From Flammeovirgaceae bacterium 311 (lineage in GTDB: Bacteria > Bacteroidota > Bacteroidia > Cytophagales > Cyclobacteriaceae), in contig CP004371.1 in assembly GCA_000597885.1 (NCBI GenBank), positions 4,555,001 to 4,619,000 of the forward strand: a stretch of DNA of 64,000 nt, read 5' to 3'. A model generated the notes under the pieces. It searched no databases. It had not been told where the DNA came from and worked only from the letters and a program-made list of their open reading frames with translations. The position numbers were made by a program, and so were the translations under genes. Positions 9,415-18,305 of this stretch are shown piece by piece (within the stretch, counting starts at the first letter, position 1; every line of letters begins with the position of its first letter).

Positions 9415-9648
9415 ATGAAAGTACAGGTTTTTGCATCATTGAAAGAGCATTTTGAGCAGGAGTTTGAATTAGCGGAGCCTATACAAACTGTAGAAGCCCT
9501 TAAAACATATTTAGCTGCAAAGAATGGTGCAGCGGGAGGAATCCTTAGTGTTTGCCGCTTTGCTGTTGACGATACCTTTGTAAAAGATGATTACAGGCTG
9601 CAGAAAGAGGATACCATCAGTATTTTGCCTCCCAGCAGTGGCGGCTGA
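9415..9648 (+). CDS. moaD: molybdopterin synthase sulfur carrier subunit MoaD
   Basis: This 77-residue ubiquitin-fold protein ends in PPSSGG. The C-terminal Gly-Gly is the residue pair that becomes thiocarboxylated and donates sulfur to precursor Z (cPMP). Length and tail match the MoaD/ThiS family, and the position directly before moaE decides for MoaD over ThiS. It would be activated by a MoeB-type enzyme, which is not in this window. Confidence 0.92.
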   Translation: MKVQVFASLKEHFEQEFELAEPIQTVEALKTYLAAKNGAAGGILSVCRFAVDDTFVKDDYRLQKEDTISILPPSSGG

Positions 9649-9719
9649 TGGTGTATTGAAGAGATAACAGCTGAAGACATCCTAAATTTTGATTTTTTTT
9701 ACTCCTGATTCTATTATCA

Positions 9720-10199
9720 ATGACCACACCGTATTTATCCGCTACTTCTCTTGATCTCGTAGGCCTGCTGGCTTCGGCTCACCATCCGCAGGCAGGGGCT
9801 GTTGTTCTTTTCAGCGGAGATGTCCGGGATAATAATTTGGGCAAGTCGGTAGATTATCTGGCATATGAGGCTCATGAATCCATGGCCGCTAAAATGATTG
9901 CCCAGGTGCTGGAAGAAGCTAAAAATCGCTGGAATCTTAGCATAGCCCTTGCCCAGCACCGAACAGGCAAAGTTGGGGTGGGAGAATCGGCCGTGGTGGT
10001 CATTACCGCATCGCCCCACCGAAAAGAAGCCTATGCAGCCAATCGTTATATCATTGATTTTATCAAGCACGAAGTACCCATCTGGAAATGTGAGTATTTT
10101 ACTGATGGCACCTATAAATGGGGTGGCAACTGCAATTGCCAGGAGATAACGGGCGATGCCAACAAACATATCTACGAATTTGATCAGCCCCACGCATAA
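9720..10199 (+). CDS. moaE: molybdopterin synthase catalytic subunit MoaE
   Basis: This 159-residue large subunit of molybdopterin synthase binds the MoaD tail and converts cPMP to molybdopterin. Family landmarks are the FSGDVRDNN segment near residue 33, the SPHRKEAY segment with the conserved His-Arg, and the lysine-rich KHEVPIWKCEYF segment that lines the active site. It follows moaD by 71 bases and precedes the SelW-like gene by 14 bases. Confidence 0.94.
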   Translation: MTTPYLSATSLDLVGLLASAHHPQAGAVVLFSGDVRDNNLGKSVDYLAYEAHESMAAKMIAQVLEEAKNRWNLSIALAQHRTGKVGVGESAVVVITASPHRKEAYAANRYIIDFIKHEVPIWKCEYFTDGTYKWGGNCNCQEITGDANKHIYEFDQPHA

Positions 10200-10213
10200 C
10201 CTACATTGGCTGC

Positions 10214-10492
10214 ATGAAACCAACAGTAACGATAGAATATTGCCCCAAATGCGGCTGGATGCTGCGTGCTGCCTACATGGCCCAGGAACTGTTAACAACC
10301 TTTACGGATGATGTATACGGTGTCCTCATTCAGCCCAGCGAAGTAAGCGGCCGATTCAATATCAGGGTAAATAACGAATCTATATTCGATCGCAAGGAAG
10401 CAGGCAGGTTTCCGGAAATAAAAGAGCTTAAGCAGCTGGTACGTGACAAAGTAAACCCCGATAAAAGCCTGGGTCATTCCGATAAGAAATAG
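10214..10492 (+). CDS. SelT/SelW/SelH (Rdx) family protein
   Basis: This 92-residue protein has a short thioredoxin-like fold with an N-terminal beta strand ending in the redox motif CPKCGW (residues 9-14). In selenoprotein W the second motif cysteine is selenocysteine; here both are cysteine. It follows moaE by only 14 bases and precedes mobA by about 100, so it is inside the Moco block. The biochemical role of bacterial Rdx proteins is poorly known. A redox or sulfur-handling role for the cofactor or nitrate pathway is inference only. Confidence 0.85.
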   Translation: MKPTVTIEYCPKCGWMLRAAYMAQELLTTFTDDVYGVLIQPSEVSGRFNIRVNNESIFDRKEAGRFPEIKELKQLVRDKVNPDKSLGHSDKK

Positions 10493-10593
10493 TTTTTGGT
10501 GTAAAGCTTAGTAGCCCTGAAGAATGGGTAATGGGTTAAGTAACTACTGCTTAGCTGCCGTTATCATGTATTTTTTTATCCTGGTATTTCAGA

Positions 10594-11217
10594 ATGACAA
10601 CATTTAATCTTTTACTCCGCGCACAGGAATCTTATTTAAAAACTCCTTTACTGGGAGTGGTGCTATGTGGAGGAGAGAGTAAGCGGATGGGACGTGATAA
10701 AGGGCTGATGCCAATTGGGGATTCCTGCTGGGCTAAACACGTGGCCGACAAGCTGGAGTCCCTGCAGTTACCGGTAGTAGTATCGGTAAACGGCGCACAA
10801 CTAAATACCTATAGCAAAATTTTTGCCCGGGAGCAGCTGGTGATCGATGCTGTTTCGGTTTCGGGCCCCCTGAATGGTCTGCTAAGTGTACACCAGCAAT
10901 ACGAGCACTGGGACCTGCTGCTGATGGCCTGCGACATGGTCAATATGCAGTTTAACACCCTCTTCAGCCTTATCCGTATTTACCAGGCAAGTACGCTGGC
11001 TGATTTTTATGTGTATCAGGAAGAAAGTTTTGCAGAACCTTTTGGTGGTATTTACACCGGCCGGGGCCTAAGAAAAGTAGCAAAACTGGTGGAAGATAAG
11101 CGTTTGAAGAACTATAGCCTGCGGAGCATTTTAGAGCAGGGCAGAACCAAGAAAGTGCCTATTTCCAGCCGTATTTCCTTTACAAACTATAACAGTGGCA
11201 GCAACAATCAAGAATGA
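10594..11217 (+). CDS. mobA: molybdenum cofactor guanylyltransferase MobA
   Basis: This 207-residue nucleotidyltransferase has the family signature GVVLCGGESKRMGRDKG near residues 21-37, which binds GTP. It attaches GMP to molybdopterin to give the dinucleotide form used by DMSO-reductase-family enzymes such as the nitrate reductase at 2542. A second landmark is LLMACDMVN, which carries the metal-binding aspartate. The N-terminus has about 18 extra residues before the signature compared with compact family members. It is the last gene of the nitrate/Moco block. Confidence 0.9.
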   Translation: MTTFNLLLRAQESYLKTPLLGVVLCGGESKRMGRDKGLMPIGDSCWAKHVADKLESLQLPVVVSVNGAQLNTYSKIFAREQLVIDAVSVSGPLNGLLSVHQQYEHWDLLLMACDMVNMQFNTLFSLIRIYQASTLADFYVYQEESFAEPFGGIYTGRGLRKVAKLVEDKRLKNYSLRSILEQGRTKKVPISSRISFTNYNSGSNNQE

Positions 11218-11305
11218 TGCTGCCTTTTAGATGCACCTGCCAGGCAGCTGTATGTCGAGATTTGGCTTTACCAGCTCACAAGAACGAGGAGCATTAAATA
11301 TTAAT

Positions 11306-11346
11306 TGCAACTGTGTTGCATCAAAGTCAAGCCTTGTCTATCTTTG
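11306..11346 (+). promoter_or_regulatory. merC-like gene promoter with overlapping palindromic operator
   Basis: A perfect inverted repeat TGCAAC-TGT-GTTGCA lies at 11306-11320. Its right arm contains the TTG (11316-11318) of a Bacteroidota-type promoter, followed after 20 bases by TATCTTTG at 11339-11346. A repressor bound to the palindrome would block sigma-factor contact. A Fur-family metal regulator such as Zur is a reasonable guess, since MerC-domain genes are often metal-controlled, but the regulator is not in this window. Confidence 0.6.
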
Positions 11347-11373
11347 CCGTATAATCAAGTAAACTTTTTGCTA

Positions 11374-11820
11374 ATGCGGCCCCGGTTTGTCTCTTTACAT
11401 TTGGATGCAATTGGATTTTTTGCCTCACTTTTATGTGCATTGCACTGTGCGCTATTGCCCTTACTTTTGATGCTGTTGCCCCTGGCGCAACACTCTATTC
11501 CGGAAGATTTTATAACTGAAGGTATAATGCTGGCAGGCAGTTTTCTGATAGCAGCCATTTCTTTGCGGCTATCTTATGTAAAGCACCGCCGAAAAGGCGT
11601 ATTACTGGTTATGTTATGCGGATTTAGCCTGTTATTAGCAGGAGTATTAGCTGCGCCTACAGCTGTTCTGGAGCTGCTTATGACCAGCAGTGGGGGAAGC
11701 ATGGTTGCCCTGGGGCACTATCTTAACTGGCGCTGTAGCCATAAAAACAAAGAAGCTAAATTACCTGCTGCAGAAACTTCAGCTGCTGCTGTTACACTTT
11801 CCGCAGCAGCCTGCCGATAA
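11374..11820 (+). CDS. MerC-domain small membrane protein
   Basis: This 148-residue membrane protein has four hydrophobic segments and the MerC-like start LDAIGFFASLLCALHCALLP, with cysteines in TM1 (LLCALHC) as in mercury/metal transport MerC proteins. Many Bacteroidota MerC-domain proteins are small and of unknown substrate. I choose the ATG at 11374 rather than 11305, because a TAnnTTTG promoter at 11339-11346 lies between the two. The C-terminus is a lysine-rich and then Ala/Ser-rich cytoplasmic tail. The gene is convergent with the hydroxylase gene at 11968. Confidence 0.75.
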   Translation: MRPRFVSLHLDAIGFFASLLCALHCALLPLLLMLLPLAQHSIPEDFITEGIMLAGSFLIAAISLRLSYVKHRRKGVLLVMLCGFSLLLAGVLAAPTAVLELLMTSSGGSMVALGHYLNWRCSHKNKEAKLPAAETSAAAVTLSAAACR

Positions 11821-11967
11821 CATTTGCTATGCGGCCGCTACTGAACTCCACCAGCATGCTGCCATTTCTGCCTCTGATGCACTTGCCATCCTTTCGCATA
11901 ACAGCAAAACAAAGTTTACCTTTCAGTGCTGGATCTGTCTGGCGGTCGCCCAGGTAAATATACTTTC

Positions 11968-12777
11968 TCATGCAGGGGCAGTTGCAAAGGGCATTTTCAG
12001 CAGTTTGTCTGCTGCCAGATGCCGGCGCACATAGGGAACTCCAATTTCTATGCTTTCCTGCGGAACATCCAGCCTGAGGGTGCCATGCAGCCGGTCCCAA
12101 AAGTTGAAAATTACTGAAAAGTTGCTGTTGGTTTCCTGTTCTACTACCGAATGGTGGATGCCGTGCATGCGTGGTGTAACAACTAGCTTTGCCAGCTGAC
12201 TATCTGTTTGTTTTGGGAGGCGCAGGTTGCTGTGGTGAAAGTTGTTGGCCAGTTCAAAAAATACCTCATACACCAGCGTTGCCTTTGGCGAAGCACCAAA
12301 AAGTAATAAAAGCCCTCCTTTAAAGGGCACAGAAGTAAACAGCTCACCTACATGAAAGCGCAGTGCGGTGCTTACATCCATATCCAGATCGGAGTGGTGC
12401 ACCTGGTGAAACCGCCACATGAGGGGCCAGCGATGGTTAAGCCTGTGCCAGATATAATTGGTCCAGTCCAGTGCGGCAAAGGCCAGTGCATCCTTCAACA
12501 ACTGCGGGGCTCTTAGGTGGTGCAGCAGGCCAATCCTGTGTTGCTGGCCCAGCCTTGCAGCCTGCACCATGGCTGGTATGAGGATAAGCCGGAGCACCGG
12601 TACGGCAGTGCTTACAATGGCTGCATTGGTTTTAAGCCGCTCCTGCAGCGGCCTATTTTGCTTTCGCAGGGCATAGCGTTTCTCCAGTACAAACAGCACT
12701 CCCACAGCAAGCGCTATAAAGGGTGTACCTTTAAAATCATAGAGACGGCGTATAAGGGTGGATGTACTATACTTCAT
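11968..12777 (-). CDS. sterol desaturase/fatty acid hydroxylase family protein
   Basis: This 269-residue integral membrane di-iron enzyme shows the histidine clusters of the family: WHRLNH, FHQVHHSD and HGIHHS, plus the later FWDRLHGT segment. These bind the di-iron centre that hydroxylates or desaturates a lipid or carotenoid. The N-terminus has two hydrophobic stretches. The start is the ATG at 12777 (MKYSTSTL); a TTG 24 bases upstream is possible but unlikely. The substrate cannot be told from sequence. No terminator was recognised in the 147 bases separating it from the MerC-like gene. Confidence 0.85.
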   Translation of the reverse strand: MKYSTSTLIRRLYDFKGTPFIALAVGVLFVLEKRYALRKQNRPLQERLKTNAAIVSTAVPVLRLILIPAMVQAARLGQQHRIGLLHHLRAPQLLKDALAFAALDWTNYIWHRLNHRWPLMWRFHQVHHSDLDMDVSTALRFHVGELFTSVPFKGGLLLLFGASPKATLVYEVFFELANNFHHSNLRLPKQTDSQLAKLVVTPRMHGIHHSVVEQETNSNFSVIFNFWDRLHGTLRLDVPQESIEIGVPYVRRHLAADKLLKMPFATAPA

Positions 12778-12871
12778 TTGTAATACTACCGCATCAGGCA
12801 AGGCTATGTATTAGGCTGCCAGATATCTTGCCATTGTGCTAAGCCCGGGCGGTTTAAATCCATACAGCGCC

Positions 12872-14554
12872 TTATATCACATCAAACTGTGGAGTGAGTC
12901 TTTTATCCAACTCATACAGGTCTTCGCGGAAGTTTATGTTTCCGTTATCATCCACAAATGATGTAAGGTATAAAATATAAACAGGAACATCCTGCTCCAG
13001 GCTTACCACATCACGGTTTGTGTTGTTCATCTTACTTCTCACTTCCTGCCTGTTGTATTGTGGAAAAAGCCAGTCGGCCAGCCAGGCGGGTTCTTCTACA
13101 CGGATACAGCCATGGCTGAAAGCGCGGGTATATTCATCAAACAGATGATCTGCGGGAGTATCGTGCAGGTAAATTGCATAATCGTTGGGAAACATAAACT
13201 TTACCCTTCCCAAAGAATTCCAGGGTCCCGGTTTCTGGCGAATGCGGTAATTGCGCAGGTTATCCCAGTCTATCTCCGAAGGATTGATAATTTTGGCGTC
13301 ACTTCCCCAGCCATCAAGCACTTCGTAGTGTCTTTGGCTCAGGTAGCCAGGGTTATTTCTGGCTTTGGGCCAGATTTCATCTGTGGCAATGCTGTTCGGA
13401 ACATTCCAGTAAGGAGAGAATACAGCATACTGAATTTTATCACTGAAAATAGGAGTGGAGTTCATTTGTTTACCAACCACCACCTTCATGGTTTTAATTT
13501 TTTCTCCGTCTTCCACTACCTGCAGTTTGTACTCAGGCAGGTTTACCAGTACATAGGTAGGTGGCATGTCTCCGGAAGAAAACCAGCGTATGCGGTCCAG
13601 GTTCAGCGCAATTTGCTTCAGGCGCGTTTCGGCGGGTACATTCATGGCTTCTATTACTTCGCTGGTTATGGCAGGCTGTACCTCTAATCCCATACGCAGC
13701 TGAAAATTATTCACTGCCGATACAAGAGAGGAATCATAAACGGCAGGATTTGTCCATTCAGCCGGCCCGCTTGTAAGATCGCCACTGAGGTGTAGCCGCT
13801 GGCGGATTGTTTCTACCCGCTGGCTAGAATCTCCAGGTTGTAGTTCTCCGGTGCCATCAATTTTAGGCCAGCCTCCATTTTTGGCAATTTCAGTATAAGT
13901 TTCAATGTACTGCTGCAACTTTTCATACTGGTCAAAGCGGGGCCTGAAGTAATCCAGGGAGGCGTTTACATCTCCGTTATCTACTGCTTCCTGAAGATGG
14001 GTATAGAGGGTATCCGGAGCTTCAGGCTTGATATGCCACGATTTGTAGAAATTGCCGGGTTTTACTTTGCCGGTGGCAATAACATCTGCAAGCTTTAAAT
14101 AGGTGGCAGAAAGCAGTATATCCAGTTTAGCGCCGGTTTCTGCACTATTTTCCTGTTGCGCCTGCTGCATAAGGGTTTGAATGGTGTCTATTGGATAGGA
14201 AGCCGGGTTTAGCCCTTCCTGATCAATGTTTTGGGTGATCTTTACCAGGCGGGATGCAGTGCTGGCATTCCAGGCAGGGATGAAGTTCCGTTTACTGTAG
14301 AAAGTAAAAATATCTTCGGCCACCCCCTCTTCATTTATTTTGGGGAGGTCTGTTTTCAGTTCCGTAGAATCAACCCACTGCTCAATGATCCTGCCGGCTT
14401 CCTCCTTAGAGTATTGAAAGCTAATTCCTGTATTTTCTTCACCATTGCCGTTGCTTTGTTTTACAGCAGCCTGCCGGCTGTTATCACTATCATTACAGGC
14501 AGTCATCAAGTATAAAGGCAATATCAGCAGGAGGTAGTATATTAATCTGTTCAT
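12872..14554 (-). CDS. L,D-transpeptidase lipoprotein (YcbB-like)
   Basis: This 560-residue envelope protein starts at MNRLIYYL with a lipoprotein signal ending LMTAC. The order is a YcbB-like scaffold region (about 60-290), a peptidoglycan-binding region (about 240-310, with QRLHLSGDLTSG and NFQLRMGLEV), and a YkuD catalytic domain. The active-site segment is HDTP followed by AFSHGCIRV, with the nucleophile at C483. The enzyme would make 3-3 crosslinks in peptidoglycan or attach proteins to it in the periplasm. The start at 14554 is chosen for the signal peptide; an upstream in-frame start at 14626 would bury it. Confidence 0.9.
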   Translation of the reverse strand: MNRLIYYLLLILPLYLMTACNDSDNSRQAAVKQSNGNGEENTGISFQYSKEEAGRIIEQWVDSTELKTDLPKINEEGVAEDIFTFYSKRNFIPAWNASTASRLVKITQNIDQEGLNPASYPIDTIQTLMQQAQQENSAETGAKLDILLSATYLKLADVIATGKVKPGNFYKSWHIKPEAPDTLYTHLQEAVDNGDVNASLDYFRPRFDQYEKLQQYIETYTEIAKNGGWPKIDGTGELQPGDSSQRVETIRQRLHLSGDLTSGPAEWTNPAVYDSSLVSAVNNFQLRMGLEVQPAITSEVIEAMNVPAETRLKQIALNLDRIRWFSSGDMPPTYVLVNLPEYKLQVVEDGEKIKTMKVVVGKQMNSTPIFSDKIQYAVFSPYWNVPNSIATDEIWPKARNNPGYLSQRHYEVLDGWGSDAKIINPSEIDWDNLRNYRIRQKPGPWNSLGRVKFMFPNDYAIYLHDTPADHLFDEYTRAFSHGCIRVEEPAWLADWLFPQYNRQEVRSKMNNTNRDVVSLEQDVPVYILYLTSFVDDNGNINFREDLYELDKRLTPQFDVI

Positions 14555-14627
14555 CTTTTTCAATGTCTGTTTTAAAGCAAAGGAGTTAACAGTTTTATAT
14601 TTTTTCCTTTGCTGGTGAGGCAGCAAA

Positions 14628-14664
14628 CAAGCTGAACTCCAATCTGTTATCAGAGTTCAGCTTG
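14628..14664 (-). terminator. hairpin after the SDR gene
   Basis: CAAGCTGAACTC (14628-14639) pairs with GAGTTCAGCTTG (14653-14664) around 13 bases. On the minus strand it is followed by TTTG, a weak T-run. It lies between the SDR stop and the L,D-transpeptidase start and probably separates the two units. Confidence 0.5.
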
Positions 14665-14689
14665 CGGAGCCTCTAAGTAGGTTGTTTAT

Positions 14690-15688
14690 CTATTTATTAA
14701 ATACAATGCCTGCAATAATAACGCCGGCTAAAACAGCTGCAGCTGCCGCTGGCACAGACTGGTGGCGGCCCATCCAGCCTACTATACTTTTTTCCTTTGA
14801 TTTTTCATCAAAACGGCCATGTGAGCCAAAGTTGCCCGGCGCTGGTTCAAAGAGGTTATCAAGGGGATTTTTGTCCTTGGGCTCGTCTGATTGCTGGCCT
14901 TTGTAGCCATTTTTTGCCAGCACCCAATCTCCTACCATGGGCAGTATTTTATTGCCAAGTACAGCCTGCAGGGTAGGGAAACCTACTTTATATTCACGTT
15001 CCGGATGATAAGCTGCATGGTATACGCTTCGGGCAGCTGCCTCGGGCTGATAAATGGTACCCATCGGGCGTGGCTTGTTAGGCATTCTGTTGCGCATCCA
15101 GTCAAACTGGGGTGTGTTCATGGCAGGCATTTGTACCATGGTGATCTGAACGTTACTCTTGTCGTGGAGAAGCTCAGACCGGAGGGAGTCATAAAAGCCC
15201 TGGGTGGCATGTTTGGCACCACAATAGGCCGATTGCAGGGGAATGCCCCGGTAAGCCAGAGCGGAGCCAACATATACAATGCATCCTTTATCACGGGGTA
15301 ACATATACTTAAGTGCCGCCAGGGTTCCGAAAACCTGCCCCAGATAGGTAACATCTGTTACACGTTTGTATTCTTCCGGCTTCATTTCCTTTACAGGACT
15401 TAGCACGCCTACCATGGCATTGTTTACCCAAACGTCAATGGGGCCCAGCTTTTCTTCTACTTCAGCGGCAATCCGCTCCATAGCTTCTGCATCGGCAACA
15501 TCTGCAGAAAAGGTAAGGGCCTGCGCACCATGACTTTCTGCTTCCTGTTTTGCCTGCTCCAGACGTTCCTTTCCACGGGCAATCAGTGCCACCTTGGCAC
15601 CATTTTTAGCAAACTCCATGGCAATTGCCCTGCCCAGGCCTGCTGAGGCCCCGGTTACTACTACTACATCTTGTTTTCTTTCTTCCAT
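14690..15688 (-). CDS. SDR-family NAD(P)-dependent oxidoreductase with C-terminal membrane segment
   Basis: This 332-residue short-chain dehydrogenase has the Rossmann motif TGASAGLGRA near the N-terminus, the NNAMVG motif, and catalytic Ser/Tyr/Lys in GSALAYRG and SAYCGAKHA. The core is about 250 residues; the remainder ends with a hydrophobic segment (AAAAAVLAGVIIAGIVF) that would anchor it in the membrane. The start at MEERKQD (15688) is preferred because it begins just before the first beta strand. It follows the membrane protein gene at 15703 by 14 bases, so the two form an operon. Confidence 0.88.
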   Translation of the reverse strand: MEERKQDVVVVTGASAGLGRAIAMEFAKNGAKVALIARGKERLEQAKQEAESHGAQALTFSADVADAEAMERIAAEVEEKLGPIDVWVNNAMVGVLSPVKEMKPEEYKRVTDVTYLGQVFGTLAALKYMLPRDKGCIVYVGSALAYRGIPLQSAYCGAKHATQGFYDSLRSELLHDKSNVQITMVQMPAMNTPQFDWMRNRMPNKPRPMGTIYQPEAAARSVYHAAYHPEREYKVGFPTLQAVLGNKILPMVGDWVLAKNGYKGQQSDEPKDKNPLDNLFEPAPGNFGSHGRFDEKSKEKSIVGWMGRHQSVPAAAAAVLAGVIIAGIVFNK

Positions 15689-15702
15689 AATATGTTCAAT
15701 GC

Positions 15703-16284
15703 TTAGGAAAATATATTCCACTTTCTTTTTTTACTGTAGCTGCCTGCCGGCATGGCATCATACACTGCGCCTGCGGCTGCGGCATATACTGCATGGTGCA
15801 GTATATCGGTAGCTAATTGTTCTCCGGGCCATTTTGTAACTGGTTTTGCAGCCCCGGCAGCAGGCAACATCACCAGGGCGGTGCCCCACACAAGCCCAAA
15901 ATGGATGAGGCTTGCAGGTGCTCCCCGTAAACCGGCCAGATCAAGTGCTCCTCTGGCAATGCCCCAGCTGGTGCCATAGGCAAAGTGGATCAGCTGACTG
16001 AACTGTTCTTTGTTTGCCTCTACTTTTTCCTCCAGCTTTTCTTCCTGCTGGTCATTATTATCCTCGGCTTTGGCTGCTTCAAGGTCTGCTACGCCTCTGG
16101 GTTCTACCCCAAGTGTTTTACCGGCTACTTTCATGGGTGCATCACTGCTGCCCCGGCCTGTTATTTTCATTTCAATCATCTGCGAAATGGTAATAGCAAC
16201 GGTGCCGGCTAAACCGGCAAGCAGCCCCCGGCCTATGGCGCCGCCGGCTTTAGAGAGAGAAATAAAAAAAACATTATTAGCCAT
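15703..16284 (-). CDS. hypothetical membrane protein, DUF1440/YagU-like layout
   Basis: I do not recognise this 193-residue protein firmly. It has a hydrophobic N-terminal segment (GRGLLAGLAGTVAITISQ), a charged acidic middle with a predicted coiled coil (about residues 70-95), then two or three hydrophobic stretches rich in Ala and Gly. The layout resembles YagU/DUF1440 inner-membrane proteins, but no diagnostic motif is visible. It is co-transcribed with the SDR gene 14 bases downstream, so it may serve the same membrane-associated step. Confidence 0.6.
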   Translation of the reverse strand: MANNVFFISLSKAGGAIGRGLLAGLAGTVAITISQMIEMKITGRGSSDAPMKVAGKTLGVEPRGVADLEAAKAEDNNDQQEEKLEEKVEANKEQFSQLIHFAYGTSWGIARGALDLAGLRGAPASLIHFGLVWGTALVMLPAAGAAKPVTKWPGEQLATDILHHAVYAAAAGAVYDAMPAGSYSKKRKWNIFS

Positions 16285-16562
16285 TATAGTGATAAGTTTT
16301 GGTTGCTACTGAAAAGTTTGTGGTGCTTATCTAATCTAATCAGGTAGTTGCAGCAGCTGTTTAGTGTTTAGTATTGCACCTAGTATTGAAACGCGATCCG
16401 GGGATTTTGGTTAGAAGAGTAGGGATGGCTTGTTCATTTTCCTGCTCATGAGTTTGAACAGTTTGCCCAACTGCAGCGTCTGGAGCAGCCTGGTTAATGA
16501 GGGTAACAGCACTGTAAAACAGAGGTAGTGGCAAACAAGGTGCCAATGCCCCGTGAAGAGGT

Positions 16563-18305
16563 TTAAGCTTCCGGCTTATCAAAACGTTCCCTTTTATAAT
16601 CGATCAGCGTGCCAATGAGCGATGCATGCACAAAGGTCTGCGGCAGGTTGCCCAGCCATTCTCCAGTGTCGGGATCTGCCTCTTCGGGCATAATGCCCAC
16701 ATCATTCATAAAAGCCAGAATCGCCTCCAGCGTTGCTTCCACTTTTTGCCAGTCCCTTCGCATTACCCAGTACTGTGCTACCCACAGGCTGCCTGCCAGA
16801 AAAACACCTTCTTCTTTGGCATCAAAATCAATTAGCTGGCGGCGGTACAAATGCTTGTAGCAGTAGTCGCGTTCCAGAGCAGCAATGGTTTTGAGCATTT
16901 CTGGCGCTTCGGCATCCACAAACCCCCAGATGGGAATCAGCACGGCGCTCACGTCAACCGTCTGGGCTCCTGCATAAGCTGCATAGGCTCCTTCCCGGGT
17001 CAGGCAGTTTTCCTGAATAAATTTCCTGATCTCCTTCGCAGCTCGTTGCCAGCGGTTTTTTTCCTGTTCGTCCCGGCTGTGTTTAGAGATATACTCCAGG
17101 CTGCAGGCGGCTATTACTTTGCTGGAGGTAAAATGCTCTTTAGAATTTTCTTCCCACATGCCATGGTCGGGGTCCTGCCAGTGTGCCGTGATATGATCTG
17201 CCAGCATGCTGATGGTATCCCAGTGTTCGCGGGTATCAAACGCATTATAAATAACCTTTGCAGCAATCAGTACATTGCTGTTAGCATCCAGCTGTAACTG
17301 GTGGTTAGCGTTGTTGCCAATTCTGACTGGCCTGCTGTTGCGGTAACCCTGCAGCGGTATTTCTTCTTCATGCGGTGCCGGTTGTTCATCCAGCGTAAAA
17401 AAGGGTACTACGGGCTCCTTCAGCCGGCGCATGGCCGAGCAGATAAAGCTAAGAAACTGCCTTTCTTCCACGCCATCGCTGCCTGCGCGGGTTAGGGCGC
17501 TCACAATCATGGCCGCATCCCGCAGCCATACGAAACGATAGTCGTAGTTACGCTGACCTCCCAAAACTTCGGGTAAAGAGGTGGTGGCTGCCGCTATGAT
17601 GCCACCATTGGTGTGGAAGGTAAGCATGCGCAGCAGCCGCAGAGAATTTCGTACCTCCTGCTCGTAAGGGCCGGTGTAGGTAATATGGCTGGCTACCTCT
17701 GCCCAGTTTTTAAGGGTTTGGTTGTAAGATTCCTCTATAATGTTTTCATGGCATCTGAATGATTTTTCGGCCAGTGCAAACCAGGCCTTTTCACCCTTTG
17801 GAATGCTGCAGACAATGACATCTCCCTTTATTTCCAGAGGATGAGAGGCGTAGAGGTGCAGGGTGTAATCTATGCTGGCATGTCTGCTATCTTTTAGTGC
17901 AAGTACAGGTTTGCTGCGGGCATAGTTGGGGCGGGGGCTAAGGGTGAGAGAAACAGGTACAGGTGCGGCAGAAAGCCTGCGGCAGATGCCGTAGAACCTC
18001 CCGTTTAAGGGCATCCAGTCTTCCAGCGTAAGGGTGCCGGCAGGTCCTGTAAACAGCGTCTGCAGTATGGCGCTGTCGTCTATATACGCCCGTTTTTTGA
18101 ATTCGATTCCTTCGGTACTGAGCTGCCAGCTCCCGCCCTTTTCAGGATCCAGCAACTGAGCTAACAGGGCTGGTTTATCGAACCTGCCGGGGCAGTACCA
18201 TACTATATTTCCCTGCTGATCCAGCAGGGCACAGCTTCTTCTGTCGCCAATGAGCGCCAGTTCATGTAAAGGAACAAAGGCTGTAGAGGGTGGAGCTGAT
18301 TTCAT
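16563..18305 (-). CDS. glycoside hydrolase family 15 protein (glucoamylase/trehalase-like)
   Basis: This 580-residue protein has an N-terminal beta-sandwich domain (about 1-210) starting at LALIGDRRSCALLDQQGNIV, and a C-terminal (alpha/alpha)6 barrel with QRNYDYRFVWLRDAAM near residue 260. The acidic PEEADPDTGEWLGN segment near the C-terminus matches the second catalytic-acid region of GH15. There is no signal peptide, so it acts in the cytoplasm on an alpha-glucoside such as trehalose or a malto-oligosaccharide. The gene stands alone, facing the exported-protein gene at 18649 across a shared 343-base intergenic region. Confidence 0.88.
   Translation of the reverse strand: MKSAPPSTAFVPLHELALIGDRRSCALLDQQGNIVWYCPGRFDKPALLAQLLDPEKGGSWQLSTEGIEFKKRAYIDDSAILQTLFTGPAGTLTLEDWMPLNGRFYGICRRLSAAPVPVSLTLSPRPNYARSKPVLALKDSRHASIDYTLHLYASHPLEIKGDVIVCSIPKGEKAWFALAEKSFRCHENIIEESYNQTLKNWAEVASHITYTGPYEQEVRNSLRLLRMLTFHTNGGIIAAATTSLPEVLGGQRNYDYRFVWLRDAAMIVSALTRAGSDGVEERQFLSFICSAMRRLKEPVVPFFTLDEQPAPHEEEIPLQGYRNSRPVRIGNNANHQLQLDANSNVLIAAKVIYNAFDTREHWDTISMLADHITAHWQDPDHGMWEENSKEHFTSSKVIAACSLEYISKHSRDEQEKNRWQRAAKEIRKFIQENCLTREGAYAAYAGAQTVDVSAVLIPIWGFVDAEAPEMLKTIAALERDYCYKHLYRRQLIDFDAKEEGVFLAGSLWVAQYWVMRRDWQKVEATLEAILAFMNDVGIMPEEADPDTGEWLGNLPQTFVHASLIGTLIDYKRERFDKPEA

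Noticed and set aside
9735-10298. Minus-strand open frame over moaE
   Set aside because: The + strand is clearly MoaE with conserved motifs. The antisense frame has no recognisable protein.
12458-12783. Plus-strand open frames over the sterol-desaturase-family gene
   Set aside because: The minus strand carries the histidine clusters. The plus frames are shadows.
16361-16582. Small minus-strand frame before the end of the GH15 gene region
   Set aside because: It overlaps the GH15 stop, has no signal or domain, and lies in the intergenic gap with no promoter.
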